From Nitrospirota bacterium (GTDB lineage Bacteria > NPL-UPA2 > JAADIA01), in assembly GCA_013151555.1 (NCBI GenBank), contig JAADIA010000028.1, positions 1 through 21,723 of the forward strand: DNA of 21,723 nucleotides. Reading direction: 5' to 3'. Each line of letters starts with the position of its first letter. Position 1 is the first letter of the stretch. The notes beneath the pieces are model-generated. The model saw only the letters and a list, made by a program, of their open reading frames with translations. It ran no database searches and was not told the DNA's origin. Both the position numbers and the translations under genes were made by a program. Shown here piece after piece: positions 14,281 to 21,723 of this stretch.

Positions 14281-14991
14281 GTGCTTTATCAGTGCTTGCA
14301 TCTCCCGCACAGCTTTATCAAGCCCTACGAGAACGGCCCGGGAGATGATGGTATGACCAATATTTAACTCTTCTATCTCCTTAATAGCGGCCACCTTACA
14401 GACATTTTGATAAGTTAACCCGTGCCCGGCATGCACCGCTAAATTAAGCCCTTTGGCCAATTTCACTCCGTCCTTCAGCTTAGCCAATTCCTCGCTTAGT
14501 TTCTCTCCTCCGGCATTTGCATACTCTCCGGTATGCAATTCCACCGCATCCGCACCTACCTGGGCAGAAGCCCGGATTTGTTCAGGGTCAGGATCGATAA
14601 AGAGGCTCACTATTACCCCGGCCTTCTTCAACCTTCCCACCGTTTTTCCCAGAGAATCTTTCTGAGAAAGAACGTCCAACCCTCCTTCCGTAGTTATCTC
14701 TTCTCGCTTCTCCGGGACCAGAGTAGCTTGATCGGGTTTAATCCGGCAAGCCACCGCAACCATCTCTTCGGTAGCAGCCATCTCCAGGTTAAGCTTTATC
14801 CGGATAACCGCCTTTAAGATATCCAGGTCCCTATCCTGAATATGCCTTCGATCTTCCCGGAGATGGACAACGATTCCTTCTGCTCCTGCCAACTGACAGA
14901 GAATAGCAGCAGCTACCGGGTCGGGTTCAAAAGTCCTGCGCACCTGACGGAGGGTAGCTACATGATCTATGTTCACGCCTAACTTAGGCAA
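14272..14991 (-). CDS. pdxJ: pyridoxine 5'-phosphate synthase PdxJ
   Basis: PdxJ condenses 1-deoxyxylulose 5-phosphate with 3-amino-2-oxopropyl phosphate in the de novo pathway to pyridoxal phosphate. The 239-residue TIM barrel shows the family motifs [12 protein letters not shown] at the start, [13 protein letters not shown] (about 43-55), [20 protein letters not shown] and [10 protein letters not shown]. The start is TTG 14991, four bases after the ybbR stop, with AAGGG in the ybbR end as ribosome site. The only other in-frame candidate, a GTG four codons later, would cut into GVNIDH. Overlapping spacing with ybbR and cdaA indicates one transcript. Confidence 0.97.
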   Translation of the reverse strand: MPKLGVNIDHVATLRQVRRTFEPDPVAAAILCQLAGAEGIVVHLREDRRHIQDRDLDILKAVIRIKLNLEMAATEEMVAVACRIKPDQATLVPEKREEITTEGGLDVLSQKDSLGKTVGRLKKAGVIVSLFIDPDPEQIRASAQVGADAVELHTGEYANAGGEKLSEELAKLKDGVKLAKGLNLAVHAGHGLTYQNVCKVAAIKEIEELNIGHTIISRAVLVGLDKAVREMQALIKHKR

Positions 14992-14995
14992 GGGT

Positions 14996-15430
14996 TTATT
15001 TCCCTTTCTTGAGAAAACCGGCTGGGAACGATCCTTTTATTGCCCATCTATTATCTAAGACAACCTTAACTGTCATCGGCTTACGCCTGGAAACCTCTAT
15101 GCCTTCCGGGAGAATAACCCGGGGACGCAGTTCGTATTCGCCTTGCTTCAAATCCTCTACCAGAACAAAGAGGATTATATCTCCTGCGGTTAACCCCTTC
15201 AAAGCCTCTCGAGAGCCGGTTAATAACAAACTCACTGTATCCGGCTCTACCTTTACCTGAAAGGGGGCCAAAGGAAGCTCGAGCACTCTGACGGGAACGT
15301 CCAACTCCATTTCTTTCCCTTGAACCAGAGTAAGCCATTCTTTTCCTCCCGATACGGAGAACCAGAGCGCTAAAGCTAAAGCCAGGGAGGCTATTTTTAC
15401 CCCCAGATTGCTAAATAGTTGTTTTTTCAT
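14996..15430 (-). CDS. YbbR-domain protein (CdaR-like)
   Basis: A 144-residue protein with one membrane-spanning N terminus ([20 protein letters not shown], about 9-28) and one extracytoplasmic YbbR domain (about 38-130; [39 protein letters not shown]). In Firmicutes the YbbR protein CdaR binds and regulates the diadenylate cyclase CdaA; those proteins carry three or four YbbR domains, whereas this one has a single copy. The start ATG 15430 lies inside the end of cdaA (20-base overlap), which supports a joint complex and coupled translation. The regulatory role here is inferred from family and context. Confidence 0.85.
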   Translation of the reverse strand: MKKQLFSNLGVKIASLALALALWFSVSGGKEWLTLVQGKEMELDVPVRVLELPLAPFQVKVEPDTVSLLLTGSREALKGLTAGDIILFVLVEDLKQGEYELRPRVILPEGIEVSRRKPMTVKVVLDNRWAIKGSFPAGFLKKGK

Positions 15431-16238
15431 CCGCCACTTTAATCTTTCTTTGCCAAAAGTAAGTCTTTTTCCCTTTGCGGGGAGAAGAGGAATAGATATT
15501 TAATAAGAATTTCTGCAGGGTGGCTCCATCTAAATCCCGGGTTAGTTTCCCCCCTATCCCAACTGAAATTGCTCCCGTCTCTTCGGAAACGACTACTGCT
15601 GCGGCATCCGTCTCTTCAGTCAATCCGATAGCCGCCAAGTGCCGGGTGCCCATAACTCTAATCATATCGGGAGATTCGGCTAAAGGGAGAAGACAACCTG
15701 CTGCCGCTATCCTTTCTCCCTGGATAATAACCGCGCCATCATGCAGAGGGGTATTGGGCATAAAGATAGAGTTAAGGATCTCACTGGAGACCCGGCTATC
15801 CATTTCCACTCCCGTCTCCACATAGTTTCGCAGGCCGATATCTCTTTCCAGGGCGATTAAAGCTCCCACCTTTTTCCGGGAAAGGAAATTGGCTGATTTA
15901 ACTATTTCCACAATCACCTCTTCCTCTTTCCAGGATGAAGAAAACAGCGGATTCTCTCCCAAGCGAGCCAAGCCCCGTCTCAGTTCCGGCTGGAAGAGAA
16001 CAACAAAGGCAATTACCGCCACCGCTCCCAGATACCTTAAAATAAGATTTATGGTATTAAGACCCAAGATCTTAGCTAAAAAAGCAAACACGATCAAAAA
16101 AACCAATCCTTTAACCAGGTGAACAGCCCGGGTCCCCCGGATAAAGAGCCATAATCTATAAAAGCAGAAACTGATGATATAAATCTCTGCGATAAACCTT
16201 AAGATATCCTGCCACCGGGAAGCTAAGAACTCTAACAT
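15411..16238 (-). CDS. cdaA: diadenylate cyclase CdaA
   Basis: CdaA makes cyclic di-AMP from two ATP at the inner membrane. The 275 residues contain three N-terminal membrane helices (about 12-32, 40-58 and 62-82) and a DAC domain (about 95-250). The ATP-binding DGA motif is LHDGAV (167-169). The second motif, normally RHR within GTRHRAA, reads GTRHLAA, with leucine at 201 (codon 15636-15638). SEETGAISV follows. The gene sits between folP and its usual partner ybbR and overlaps the latter. Despite the RHL change, all other landmarks fit an intact cyclase. Confidence 0.94.
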   Translation of the reverse strand: MLEFLASRWQDILRFIAEIYIISFCFYRLWLFIRGTRAVHLVKGLVFLIVFAFLAKILGLNTINLILRYLGAVAVIAFVVLFQPELRRGLARLGENPLFSSSWKEEEVIVEIVKSANFLSRKKVGALIALERDIGLRNYVETGVEMDSRVSSEILNSIFMPNTPLHDGAVIIQGERIAAAGCLLPLAESPDMIRVMGTRHLAAIGLTEETDAAAVVVSEETGAISVGIGGKLTRDLDGATLQKFLLNIYSSSPRKGKKTYFWQRKIKVADEKTTI

Positions 16239-16260
16239 ATTTACAGCCTATCTATCTTGA

Positions 16261-17139
16261 TTATATTTTATATTCTTCTACATACTGTTCACCTTGCCGA
16301 ACAGCATCCACCATCCGGGCCACCCGAACCATCTCCAAAACATCGTGCACCCGAACGATATGAGCTCCATTCAGGATAGCTACCGCCACAATGGCTGCCG
16401 TCCCCTCCAACCGTTCCTCTATGGGAAGCCCGAGGACATCGCCAATCAGCCTTTTGCGAGAAGGTCCCAAGACCAGGGGACAACCTAAGGCCCGAAATTC
16501 TTTCAAACTCTTGATTATTTCCAAATTATGTCCGGTTCTCTTCCCGAAGCCAATCCCGGGATCAAGGAGGATGTTCTTCTCCTCCACCCCGGCAGAAGAA
16601 GCCCTCTTTATTGCTTCTCTAAAGAAGGAAAGGAGCTCCGGAATAAGCGCTTGGTAACAAGGGGCATCCTGCATATCTTCCGGCTTTCCCTGCATATGCA
16701 TCAGGATGACGGGGACCTTATACTCTGCTACCACTTCTCCCAGGACGGGATCATTTCTTAAAGCGGTTATATCATTAATCATCTGAGCCCCGAGATCTAA
16801 GGCCCGCCTGGCTACCTCTGCTTTACAAGTATCTACAGAAATAGGAACATCCGTCTCCTTTACCAGCCTTTCCACTACCGGAATAACTCTCTTTATCTCC
16901 ACTTCAACGGGTATAGGCTCAGAACCGGGACGGCTGGACTCCCCTCCTACATCAATGATATCGGCACCTTCCTCGACTATTCGGTGGGCCCGGGAGAGAG
17001 CATCTTCCAATACCCGGTAGCGTCCTCCATCGAAGAAAGAATCGGGAGTAACGTTGAGGATGCCCATAACATGGGTGCGCTTGCTTAACCTCAAGGTATG
17101 TTTGCCACAGCAGAGATCAAAACTTTCCTTCAAGTTCAT
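16261..17139 (-). CDS. folP: dihydropteroate synthase FolP
   Basis: FolP joins p-aminobenzoate to the pterin diphosphate in folate synthesis and is the sulfonamide target. The 292 residues show the classic motifs: MGILNVTPDSFFDGG (about 25-39), DVGGESSRPGS, ISVDTCKAEVA, MINDITALRN, LMHMQGKPEDMQ, LLDPGIGFGKRTGHN and LGPSRKRLIGDVLG. ATG 17139 lies 13 bases after the ftsH stop and lacks a clear Shine-Dalgarno, so coupling to ftsH translation is likely. The pocket loops appear intact. The order ftsH, folP, cdaA, ybbR is known from several phyla. Confidence 0.96.
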   Translation of the reverse strand: MNLKESFDLCCGKHTLRLSKRTHVMGILNVTPDSFFDGGRYRVLEDALSRAHRIVEEGADIIDVGGESSRPGSEPIPVEVEIKRVIPVVERLVKETDVPISVDTCKAEVARRALDLGAQMINDITALRNDPVLGEVVAEYKVPVILMHMQGKPEDMQDAPCYQALIPELLSFFREAIKRASSAGVEEKNILLDPGIGFGKRTGHNLEIIKSLKEFRALGCPLVLGPSRKRLIGDVLGLPIEERLEGTAAIVAVAILNGAHIVRVHDVLEMVRVARMVDAVRQGEQYVEEYKI

Positions 17140-17152
17140 AATTCACAACTAA

Positions 17153-18070
17153 TTAATTATTCTCCGGCTGGGAGGACTTCTCTATTCCCACTATCTTCTT
17201 AACTTCTTCCCCATCCAGGACTTCTCTCTTTTTCAAGGCTTCAGCCAACTTATCCAGTTTCTCCCGATTATCCTTAAGCATGGATTCGGCCCGGTGGTAA
17301 CACTCATCAGCGAGGCTACGCACCTCGCTATCGATATCCAGAGCGATCTTCTCACTATAATGTTTTTCCCGGGTTATATCCCTCCCTAAAAATAAATGCT
17401 CCGCCGGCTCCCGGAAGGTAATAGGGCCCAGTTTCTTGCTCATGCCGAACTCACAGACCATCTTTCGGGCTGCCTGGGTAACCATCTCCAAGTCATTCTG
17501 GGCGCCGGTAGTGGATTCATGGTAAATCATCTCTTCGGCCACCCTTCCTCCCAGAAAGACGGTCATTCGCCCCATGAGTTCCTTTTTGGTAGTCAGATAA
17601 CGGTCCTCCAGAGGCAACTGCAGGGTGTACCCGAGGGCCTGACCTCCCCGGGGAATAATGGAAACCTTATGAAGAGGATCGGCCTCGGGAATCAAAAGGG
17701 CAAGCAGGGCATGTCCGGATTCATGATAGGCAACTATACCCTTCTCATAATCGCTGATCACCCGGCTCTTCCTCTCCGGTCCGGCAATCACCCTTTCCGT
17801 CGCTTCCTCGAACTCTTCCATAGTTACAAACGCCTTATCCCTGCGCGCCGCTAAGAGAGCGGCTTCATTAACTACATTGGCTAAGTCCGCTCCCGAAAAT
17901 CCCGGGGTCTTCTGGGCAATAATTTTTATATCTGCGTTCTTGTCCATGACTATCTTCTTAACATGCACACTGAGAATTCCTTCCCGGCCTTTCATATCCG
18001 GAATGTAAACTTCGATCTGGCGGTCAAACCTTCCCGGCCGCAAGAGGGCGGCATCAAGAACATCGGGACG
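17153..18070 (-). CDS. ftsH: FtsH C-terminal fragment (AAA end and M41 protease), frameshifted
   Basis: This frame carries the second half of FtsH, the membrane-bound ATP-dependent zinc protease. It begins in frame with [18 protein letters not shown] (second region of homology, holding both arginine fingers), then the AAA lid ([23 protein letters not shown]), the protease motif HESGH and the third zinc ligand in TTGAQNDLE, and it ends with the usual C-terminal coiled helix. It has no start codon of its own that fits; TTG 18043 lies inside a conserved motif. It must originally have been joined to the fragment at 18054-19070. About 5 bases appear to be missing at 18068-18073, where AATNRPDV is expected. 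Confidence 0.9.
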   Translation of the reverse strand, partial: RPDVLDAALLRPGRFDRQIEVYIPDMKGREGILSVHVKKIVMDKNADIKIIAQKTPGFSGADLANVVNEAALLAARRDKAFVTMEEFEEATERVIAGPERKSRVISDYEKGIVAYHESGHALLALLIPEADPLHKVSIIPRGGQALGYTLQLPLEDRYLTTKKELMGRMTVFLGGRVAEEMIYHESTTGAQNDLEMVTQAARKMVCEFGMSKKLGPITFREPAEHLFLGRDITREKHYSEKIALDIDSEVRSLADECYHRAESMLKDNREKLDKLAEALKKREVLDGEEVKKIVGIEKSSQPENN

Positions 18071-19070
18071 TAGCTGCCAGGAGAATAACTCCTTCTTTAG
18101 TATCGAATCCGTCCATTTCCGCCAGGAGCTGATTCAGGGTTTGTTCCCTTTCATCGTGCCCCCCCCCGATGCCGGCGAAACGCTGCCGTCCCACGGCATC
18201 TATCTCGTCAATGAAGATGAGAGCGGGAGCATTTTTTCTCCCCTGTTCGAACATATCCCGCACCCGGGAAGCTCCTACACCCACAAACATTTCCACAAAG
18301 TCAGAACCGCTGATAGAGAAGAAGGGAACATGGGCTTCCCCGGCAATAGCTTTAGCCAAGAGGGTCTTCCCGCAACCGGGAGGCCCATAAAGGAGAACTC
18401 CTTTAGGAATCTTAGCGCCTAACTTCTGGAATTTCTTGGGATCCTTAAGGAAATCAATAATCTCCTGCAGTTCCTGTTTAGCCTCATCGACTCCCGCTAC
18501 ATCCTTGAAGGTAATCAGGGGATGATCCTCGGACAATTGTTTCGCCCGACTTTTCCCGAAAGCCAAGGCCCGGTTTCCTCCCGCCTGCATCTGGCGGATA
18601 AAGAAAATCCAGATAAGAGCAAAGAAGAGAATGGGAACCAGGAAATTCAATAATAGGCCTTTCCACATCGGAGATTCGGAAGAATTAACAATTACTCCCT
18701 TGGCGACCAAAGTATCGATCAGCTTACTATTCTCAAAAGGCATCCGGGTCTTGAAATATTTGAAAGTTTCCTTGCTTTTGTTTTTCTCATCGTAAAACAG
18801 GGAGTTCTTCCTGAGCTCTCCTTTTATATCCAGTTGAGAAAAGTCAGCTGAGAGCACGTTCTTAGAAGGCACTTTAGGATCAAGTCCCCCTAACTCCTCA
18901 ATGAACCGGCTATAGGGTATATCAGGTTGAAATTTCTGGAGGGGCTTGGTTAAATTATAGACGATGAGCACTCCCAGGGAAATCAAGACAAACATCATTA
19001 GATTCCTGGGATTGGGAAGATTCTTCTTCCCCTTTTTTTCTTTAAGGTCCCGTTTCTTTTTCTGCTCCAT
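18054..19070 (-). CDS. ftsH: FtsH N-terminal fragment (membrane anchor and AAA core), frameshifted
   Basis: The first 334 residues of FtsH: a basic N terminus, membrane helix 1 (about 25-40), a periplasmic domain, membrane helix 2 (about 137-157), and the AAA ATPase with Walker A GPPGCGKT (229-236; usually GPPGTGKT), pore loop [10 protein letters not shown] and Walker B LIFIDEID (284-291). It then reads LLAATSRCS and stops at TGA 18054-18056, whereas the family continues AATNRPDVLD. The next frame supplies RPDVLD at once. If real, the truncated product would lack the protease. FtsH is widely needed for growth, so a sequence error is the simpler reading. ATG 19070 has GGAAGGA upstream and an extended -10 promoter at 19118-19126. 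Confidence 0.92.
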   Translation of the reverse strand: MEQKKKRDLKEKKGKKNLPNPRNLMMFVLISLGVLIVYNLTKPLQKFQPDIPYSRFIEELGGLDPKVPSKNVLSADFSQLDIKGELRKNSLFYDEKNKSKETFKYFKTRMPFENSKLIDTLVAKGVIVNSSESPMWKGLLLNFLVPILFFALIWIFFIRQMQAGGNRALAFGKSRAKQLSEDHPLITFKDVAGVDEAKQELQEIIDFLKDPKKFQKLGAKIPKGVLLYGPPGCGKTLLAKAIAGEAHVPFFSISGSDFVEMFVGVGASRVRDMFEQGRKNAPALIFIDEIDAVGRQRFAGIGGGHDEREQTLNQLLAEMDGFDTKEGVILLAATSRCS

Positions 19071-19117
19071 TTATTTTCCTTCCTTCTTTAAAGTATTATT
19101 ATCCTTATCTGGGAACA

Positions 19118-19126
19118 ATTATATCA
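19118..19126 (-). promoter_or_regulatory. extended -10 promoter for ftsH
   Basis: TGATATAAT on the minus strand is a consensus -10 with the TGn extension, 48 bases before the ftsH start. The -35 region is poor (CTTTAT at 17 bases), which extended -10 promoters tolerate. Confidence 0.55.
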
Positions 19127-19176
19127 CACTTTCGCTTAAAATAAAGACAAAAACTTCTTTATCCTTTTTTTTTCAC

Positions 19177-19242
19177 CGCTGAGCTCGCAGAGAAGAAAAT
19201 GAAAATTATATTTAAAATTAAGTATTCTCTGCGAGCTCAGCG
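19177..19242. repeat. 18-bp perfect inverted repeat between tilS and ftsH
   Basis: CGCTGAGCTCGCAGAGAA (19177-19194) and its exact inverse (19225-19242) flank a 30-base AT-rich loop, with related ACCGC and TTCTCGGCGGT words outside. The T-run at 19165-19173 lies on the wrong side for either strand's transcript, so this does not look like a simple intrinsic terminator. Confidence 0.85.
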
Positions 19243-19292
19243 TTCTCGGCGGTAATCAGGTAAGGGTCTTGGTTTTTTGTGTCCATATGTAT

Positions 19293-20786
19293 TCACCCGG
19301 GGACGATTTCCACTCGCAGAACTTCCTTCGTCTTTCCGGTAACTTTAGCCTCCTCCCCTTGCCGATGGCCGACGACCCAAAGAATATCCTTTCCCTGGAC
19401 AAGCAAAGGAATCTCTTCTCTCTCTTCCCGGGGAATTTTCCGGTCAATGAAAAAATCCTTTAATTTTTTTCTTCCCCTCATCCCCAGAGGGCGAAAACTA
19501 TCTCCCCGTTTCCGATTCCGGATAAGGAGAGGTAACTTTATCTTAGCAAAATCGAAATAAGCTACGCCCGGGAGAAAAGAATCTTTTTCCGGCAACCGGA
19601 CCTTCTCCCGGGGAAGAAGAGAACACCGTATTCTTATCTTGAGCTCTCCCACCTCCGTCTCTCCGGGAACGGTGAGGCCGACACCCCCAGGGGCAAGCGG
19701 ACCACCAGGCACCCTTTTCTTTCTCTGCCCCTTCTTGAAAATAACCAGGTCTCCGTAACGATACCTGGCCACTACATCCTCAGGTAAGTGAATCTCCAAA
19801 CCGCCCGGACTATTGACAATCTTCAGGATATCATCCAATTGAGTTAAGCTTATTCCTCTCAAGTCCCCTTTGACCGATTCAATGCCTTTTCGCAACACCC
19901 GCCGTTGAATAGAGAGATGGAATCTTTTCAATCTCTTCATGTCTACAATCACTTGCTGATTTTTTTCCACTTTGGCTGTCCTGGAGAAAATCTTTTCAGT
20001 TATCCCGGTTAAATATTCCTCATCCGCTTGTAAAACCCTGGCCATACCGGAGAGAAGGGATTTGATATGGGGGTTATAATTCTCAGCTAAGTGCGGAAGG
20101 AGTTCCTGCCTTATCCGGTTTCTCAGATAGACCATATCCCGATTGGAAGCATCCACCCGGGGACGAAGACCGGTCTTCTTTAAATATTCCTCTATCTCCA
20201 GGCGGCTGACTTCAAGCAGGGGACGGATGATGTATGGTTGAAAGTTGAAAGTTGAAGGTTTAAGGTTTAAAGCGTTATCCTCGGGAGGTTGAAAAAGTTC
20301 GGAGGGGGTTAGCGGTCTCATGGGGGCAATTCCCGTTAACCCCTTCAAGCCCGAACCCCGCAGCATCTTCATCAGAACGGTTTCTGCCTGGTCATCGGCG
20401 GTTGAGCCTACGGCGATCTTGCCCGCGTTTACTTTTCCGGCTACCTTTTGCAGGAACTCATATCTCGCCTGCCGGGCGCCTTCCTCGGGACTAAGCTTTC
20501 TGCTCTTGATAAGAGCGGGAACATTCCTCTTCCCGACCGTGACGGGCAAACCGAATTTCCGGGCTAATCTCTTCACATAAAGGGCATCTTTCTCCGCCTC
20601 CTTGCCCCGGAACATATGATTAAGATGGGCCAGGTGGAGAGAAAGGGGAAACTCCTTTTCCAGGGAGAAAAGTAAGTTGAGCAAAGCAGTTGAGTCCGGT
20701 CCGCCGGAGACAGCTACCACCACCGTATCTCCTTTGTTCAGCATCCCGTATGCCTCGATCGTCCGGCGAACCTTTTCCAGAATCAT
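19293..20786 (-). CDS. tilS: tRNA(Ile)-lysidine synthase TilS
   Basis: TilS attaches lysine to C34 of the CAT-anticodon isoleucine tRNA so that it reads AUA. The 497 residues carry the PP-loop AVSGGPDSTALL (25-36), the HLAHLNHMFRGKEA and STADDQAETVLM motifs, the RPLLEVSR segment (188-195), DASNRDMVYLRNRIRQ, and the C-terminal TilS domains ending DFFIDRKIPREERE and VLWVVGHR-like sequence. ATG 20786 gives the normal N terminus. Between GIAPMR and IIRPLLEV it has about 26 extra residues (158-185), of which 171-184 (NALNLKPSTFNFQP) are encoded by the word repeat otherwise seen in spacers. The insert is in frame and leaves the motifs intact. Confidence 0.95.
   Translation of the reverse strand: MILEKVRRTIEAYGMLNKGDTVVVAVSGGPDSTALLNLLFSLEKEFPLSLHLAHLNHMFRGKEAEKDALYVKRLARKFGLPVTVGKRNVPALIKSRKLSPEEGARQARYEFLQKVAGKVNAGKIAVGSTADDQAETVLMKMLRGSGLKGLTGIAPMRPLTPSELFQPPEDNALNLKPSTFNFQPYIIRPLLEVSRLEIEEYLKKTGLRPRVDASNRDMVYLRNRIRQELLPHLAENYNPHIKSLLSGMARVLQADEEYLTGITEKIFSRTAKVEKNQQVIVDMKRLKRFHLSIQRRVLRKGIESVKGDLRGISLTQLDDILKIVNSPGGLEIHLPEDVVARYRYGDLVIFKKGQRKKRVPGGPLAPGGVGLTVPGETEVGELKIRIRCSLLPREKVRLPEKDSFLPGVAYFDFAKIKLPLLIRNRKRGDSFRPLGMRGRKKLKDFFIDRKIPREEREEIPLLVQGKDILWVVGHRQGEEAKVTGKTKEVLRVEIVPG
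20235..20276. repeat. GTTGAAAG / AAGGTTTAAGG word repeat inside tilS
   Basis: Tandem GTTGAAA units followed by AGGTTTAAGGTTTAAAG lie inside the tilS coding region. They match the array after queH at 2681-2720 in composition and order of words, reversed. Confidence 0.75.
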
Positions 20787-20851
20787 ACTATAAATTTATC
20801 ATCTCCAAAGCCTTCTGTCAATGCTTGCTTCCCCCATGGGAACATGGTAGT

Positions 20852-20857
20852 ATTATA
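20852..20857 (-). promoter_or_regulatory. possible -10 element for tilS
   Basis: A consensus TATAAT is present on the minus strand 66 bases before the tilS start. No good -35 is found at 16-18 bases, so it is weakly supported. Confidence 0.3.
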
Positions 20858-20890
20858 CATACAAGTTAGCTTCCTGCGGTCGTAACTTGA

Positions 20891-20930
20891 ATTGTAAATT
20901 GAAGATTGCAAATTGAAAATTTTAAAATTG
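20891..20930. repeat. AAATTGAAGATTG word repeat, copy upstream of recO
   Basis: It shares the 18-mer ATTGTAAATTGAAGATTG and the following AAAATTTTAAAA with the copy at 11838-11873 between two tRNA genes. Confidence 0.7.
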
Positions 20931-20942
20931 ATGAAATAAAAT
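20913..20942 (+). promoter_or_regulatory. possible promoter for recO
   Basis: TTGAAA (20913-20918) and TAAAAT (20937-20942) are 18 bases apart. It lies largely within an AT-rich word repeat, so chance matches are likely. Confidence 0.3.
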
Positions 20943-20964
20943 ACGAATAACAGGAAACAAGCCA

Positions 20965-21723
20965 TTGCCTATCCGGAAAACAGAAGCTATCGTCCTCCGC
21001 TCCCGCGATTGGAGTAAAAGCAGCAAGATCGTCACTTTCTATACTCGCCTCTTCGGGAAAGTGAACGGAATCGCCAAGGGAGCGATGAGACCGAAGAACA
21101 AATTCGGCAGCAGCCTGGAGCCCCTTCTCCGCCCTTACCCTAATCTTCTATGAGAAAGAAGGACGAGGACTGCAAATAATCAGTGAGGGCACGCTGAAAG
21201 AGTCTTTCCAGGAAATAAGGGAAGATTTATCCCGGATGGCCTATGCTTCTTATCTATCCGAGCTTGTGGATAAAGGAGTACGCGGGAAAGAAGAAGCAGA
21301 AGGATTATTTCAACTTCTTTTCACTTCTTTGCGCCTTTTAAAGAAAGGAATAGAACCGAAACTGGTAGCGCGCACTTTCGAGATGCATCTCTTAAGGATC
21401 CTTGGCTACCATCCCCATTTAACCGAATGTATCTCCTGCCGACACAAAGCAGCAGGAAACAGACTAAAGTTCAGTCCTTCCCTCGGCGGGATCCTCTGTG
21501 TCCGCTGCGGCAATAACCATAAAGAAGCTCTTGCCCTATCCACAGACGTCCTCCCCCTGATGCGGCAACTGGCCCGGATGGAGCCCACCAAACTCGAACG
21601 CCTGACCGCAGCAAATAATCTCCTCAAAGACATGGAGATGCTCCTGCGCAACTACATAATCTTCCTCTACGAAGGCGAACTCAAATCCGTAAAATTCCTG
21701 GACCAGCTTTTTAAAAACATGCC
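20965..21723 (+). pseudogene. recO: DNA repair protein RecO, frameshifted and open at the window end
   Basis: RecO helps load RecA onto single-stranded DNA covered by SSB. The N-terminal OB-fold begins MPIRKTEAIVLRSRDWSKSS and runs through GIAKGAMRPKNKFGSSLEP. The frame then reads into a stop at 21151-21153. Dropping one C from the run 21121-21124 restores the expected LEPFSALTLIFYEKEGRGLQ, and the frame stays open to the window end. That part includes the zinc-finger cysteines CISC and CVRC and the RecO C-terminal helices. The start is TTG 20965, with AGGA nine bases upstream. A one-base change in a homopolymer suggests a sequencing error or a recent mutation. The extreme C terminus is outside the window. 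Confidence 0.88.

Noticed and set aside
18041-18043. TTG 18043 as a genuine start of a separate protease gene
   Set aside because: It lies inside the conserved [10 protein letters not shown] motif, and the same frame carries RPDVLDAA upstream, so the frame is the continuation of FtsH.
19162-19194. T-run next to the 18-bp inverted repeat as an intrinsic terminator
   Set aside because: On the minus-strand transcript it is an A-run, and on the plus strand it precedes the stem; the geometry is wrong for both.

Overview
The window is a stretch of bacterial chromosome of medium G+C, densely coded, with no phage, plasmid, CRISPR or transposase genes. The gene set (RuvABC, QueH, TilS, FtsH, CdaA and bacterial tRNAs) is that of a free-living bacterium. 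Abundant AT-rich intergenic word repeats, frequent TTG starts and a housekeeping gene order like that of uncultured candidate phyla suggest a metagenome-derived genome. I cannot fix the phylum from sequence alone; an Omnitrophota- or Aerophobota-like lineage is only a guess.

Layout. (1) 1-2680, plus strand: the 3' end of ruvC, then ruvA, ruvB and queH (Holliday-junction processing and queuosine synthesis). (2) 2766-7344, plus strand: a DUF624/YesL-type membrane protein, a HEAT-repeat lipoprotein behind a good sigma70-type promoter, and two sugar (CUT1) ABC permeases, the second carrying a large extra domain. (3) 7471-11207, minus strand, converging on region 2: the sugar-transporter ATPase followed by two tightly coupled GGDEF proteins. 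Regions 2 and 3 together look like one sugar-uptake plus cyclic-di-GMP locus with no recognisable substrate-binding protein. (4) 11448-11980, minus strand: tRNA-Thr, tRNA-Tyr and tRNA-Gly with a possible terminator. (5) 12083-20786, minus strand: a housekeeping series read in the order tilS, ftsH, folP, cdaA, ybbR/cdaR, pdxJ, acpS, nnrE-nnrD. It covers tRNA modification, membrane proteolysis, folate, c-di-AMP, pyridoxal phosphate, acyl carrier protein activation and NAD(P)HX repair. (6) 20965 to the end, plus strand: recO.

Two conserved genes are broken by frameshifts: ftsH (about 5 nt missing in the AAA second region of homology) and recO (one extra C in a C4 run). Either could be a sequencing or assembly error.

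The most unusual signal is a family of intergenic elements built from short reiterated AT-rich words and their reverse complements. Three copies (about 7343-7466, 11988-12091 and 14165-14280) share a common core. Several elements abut or contain the stop codon of the adjoining gene, and a related word array lies in frame inside tilS.
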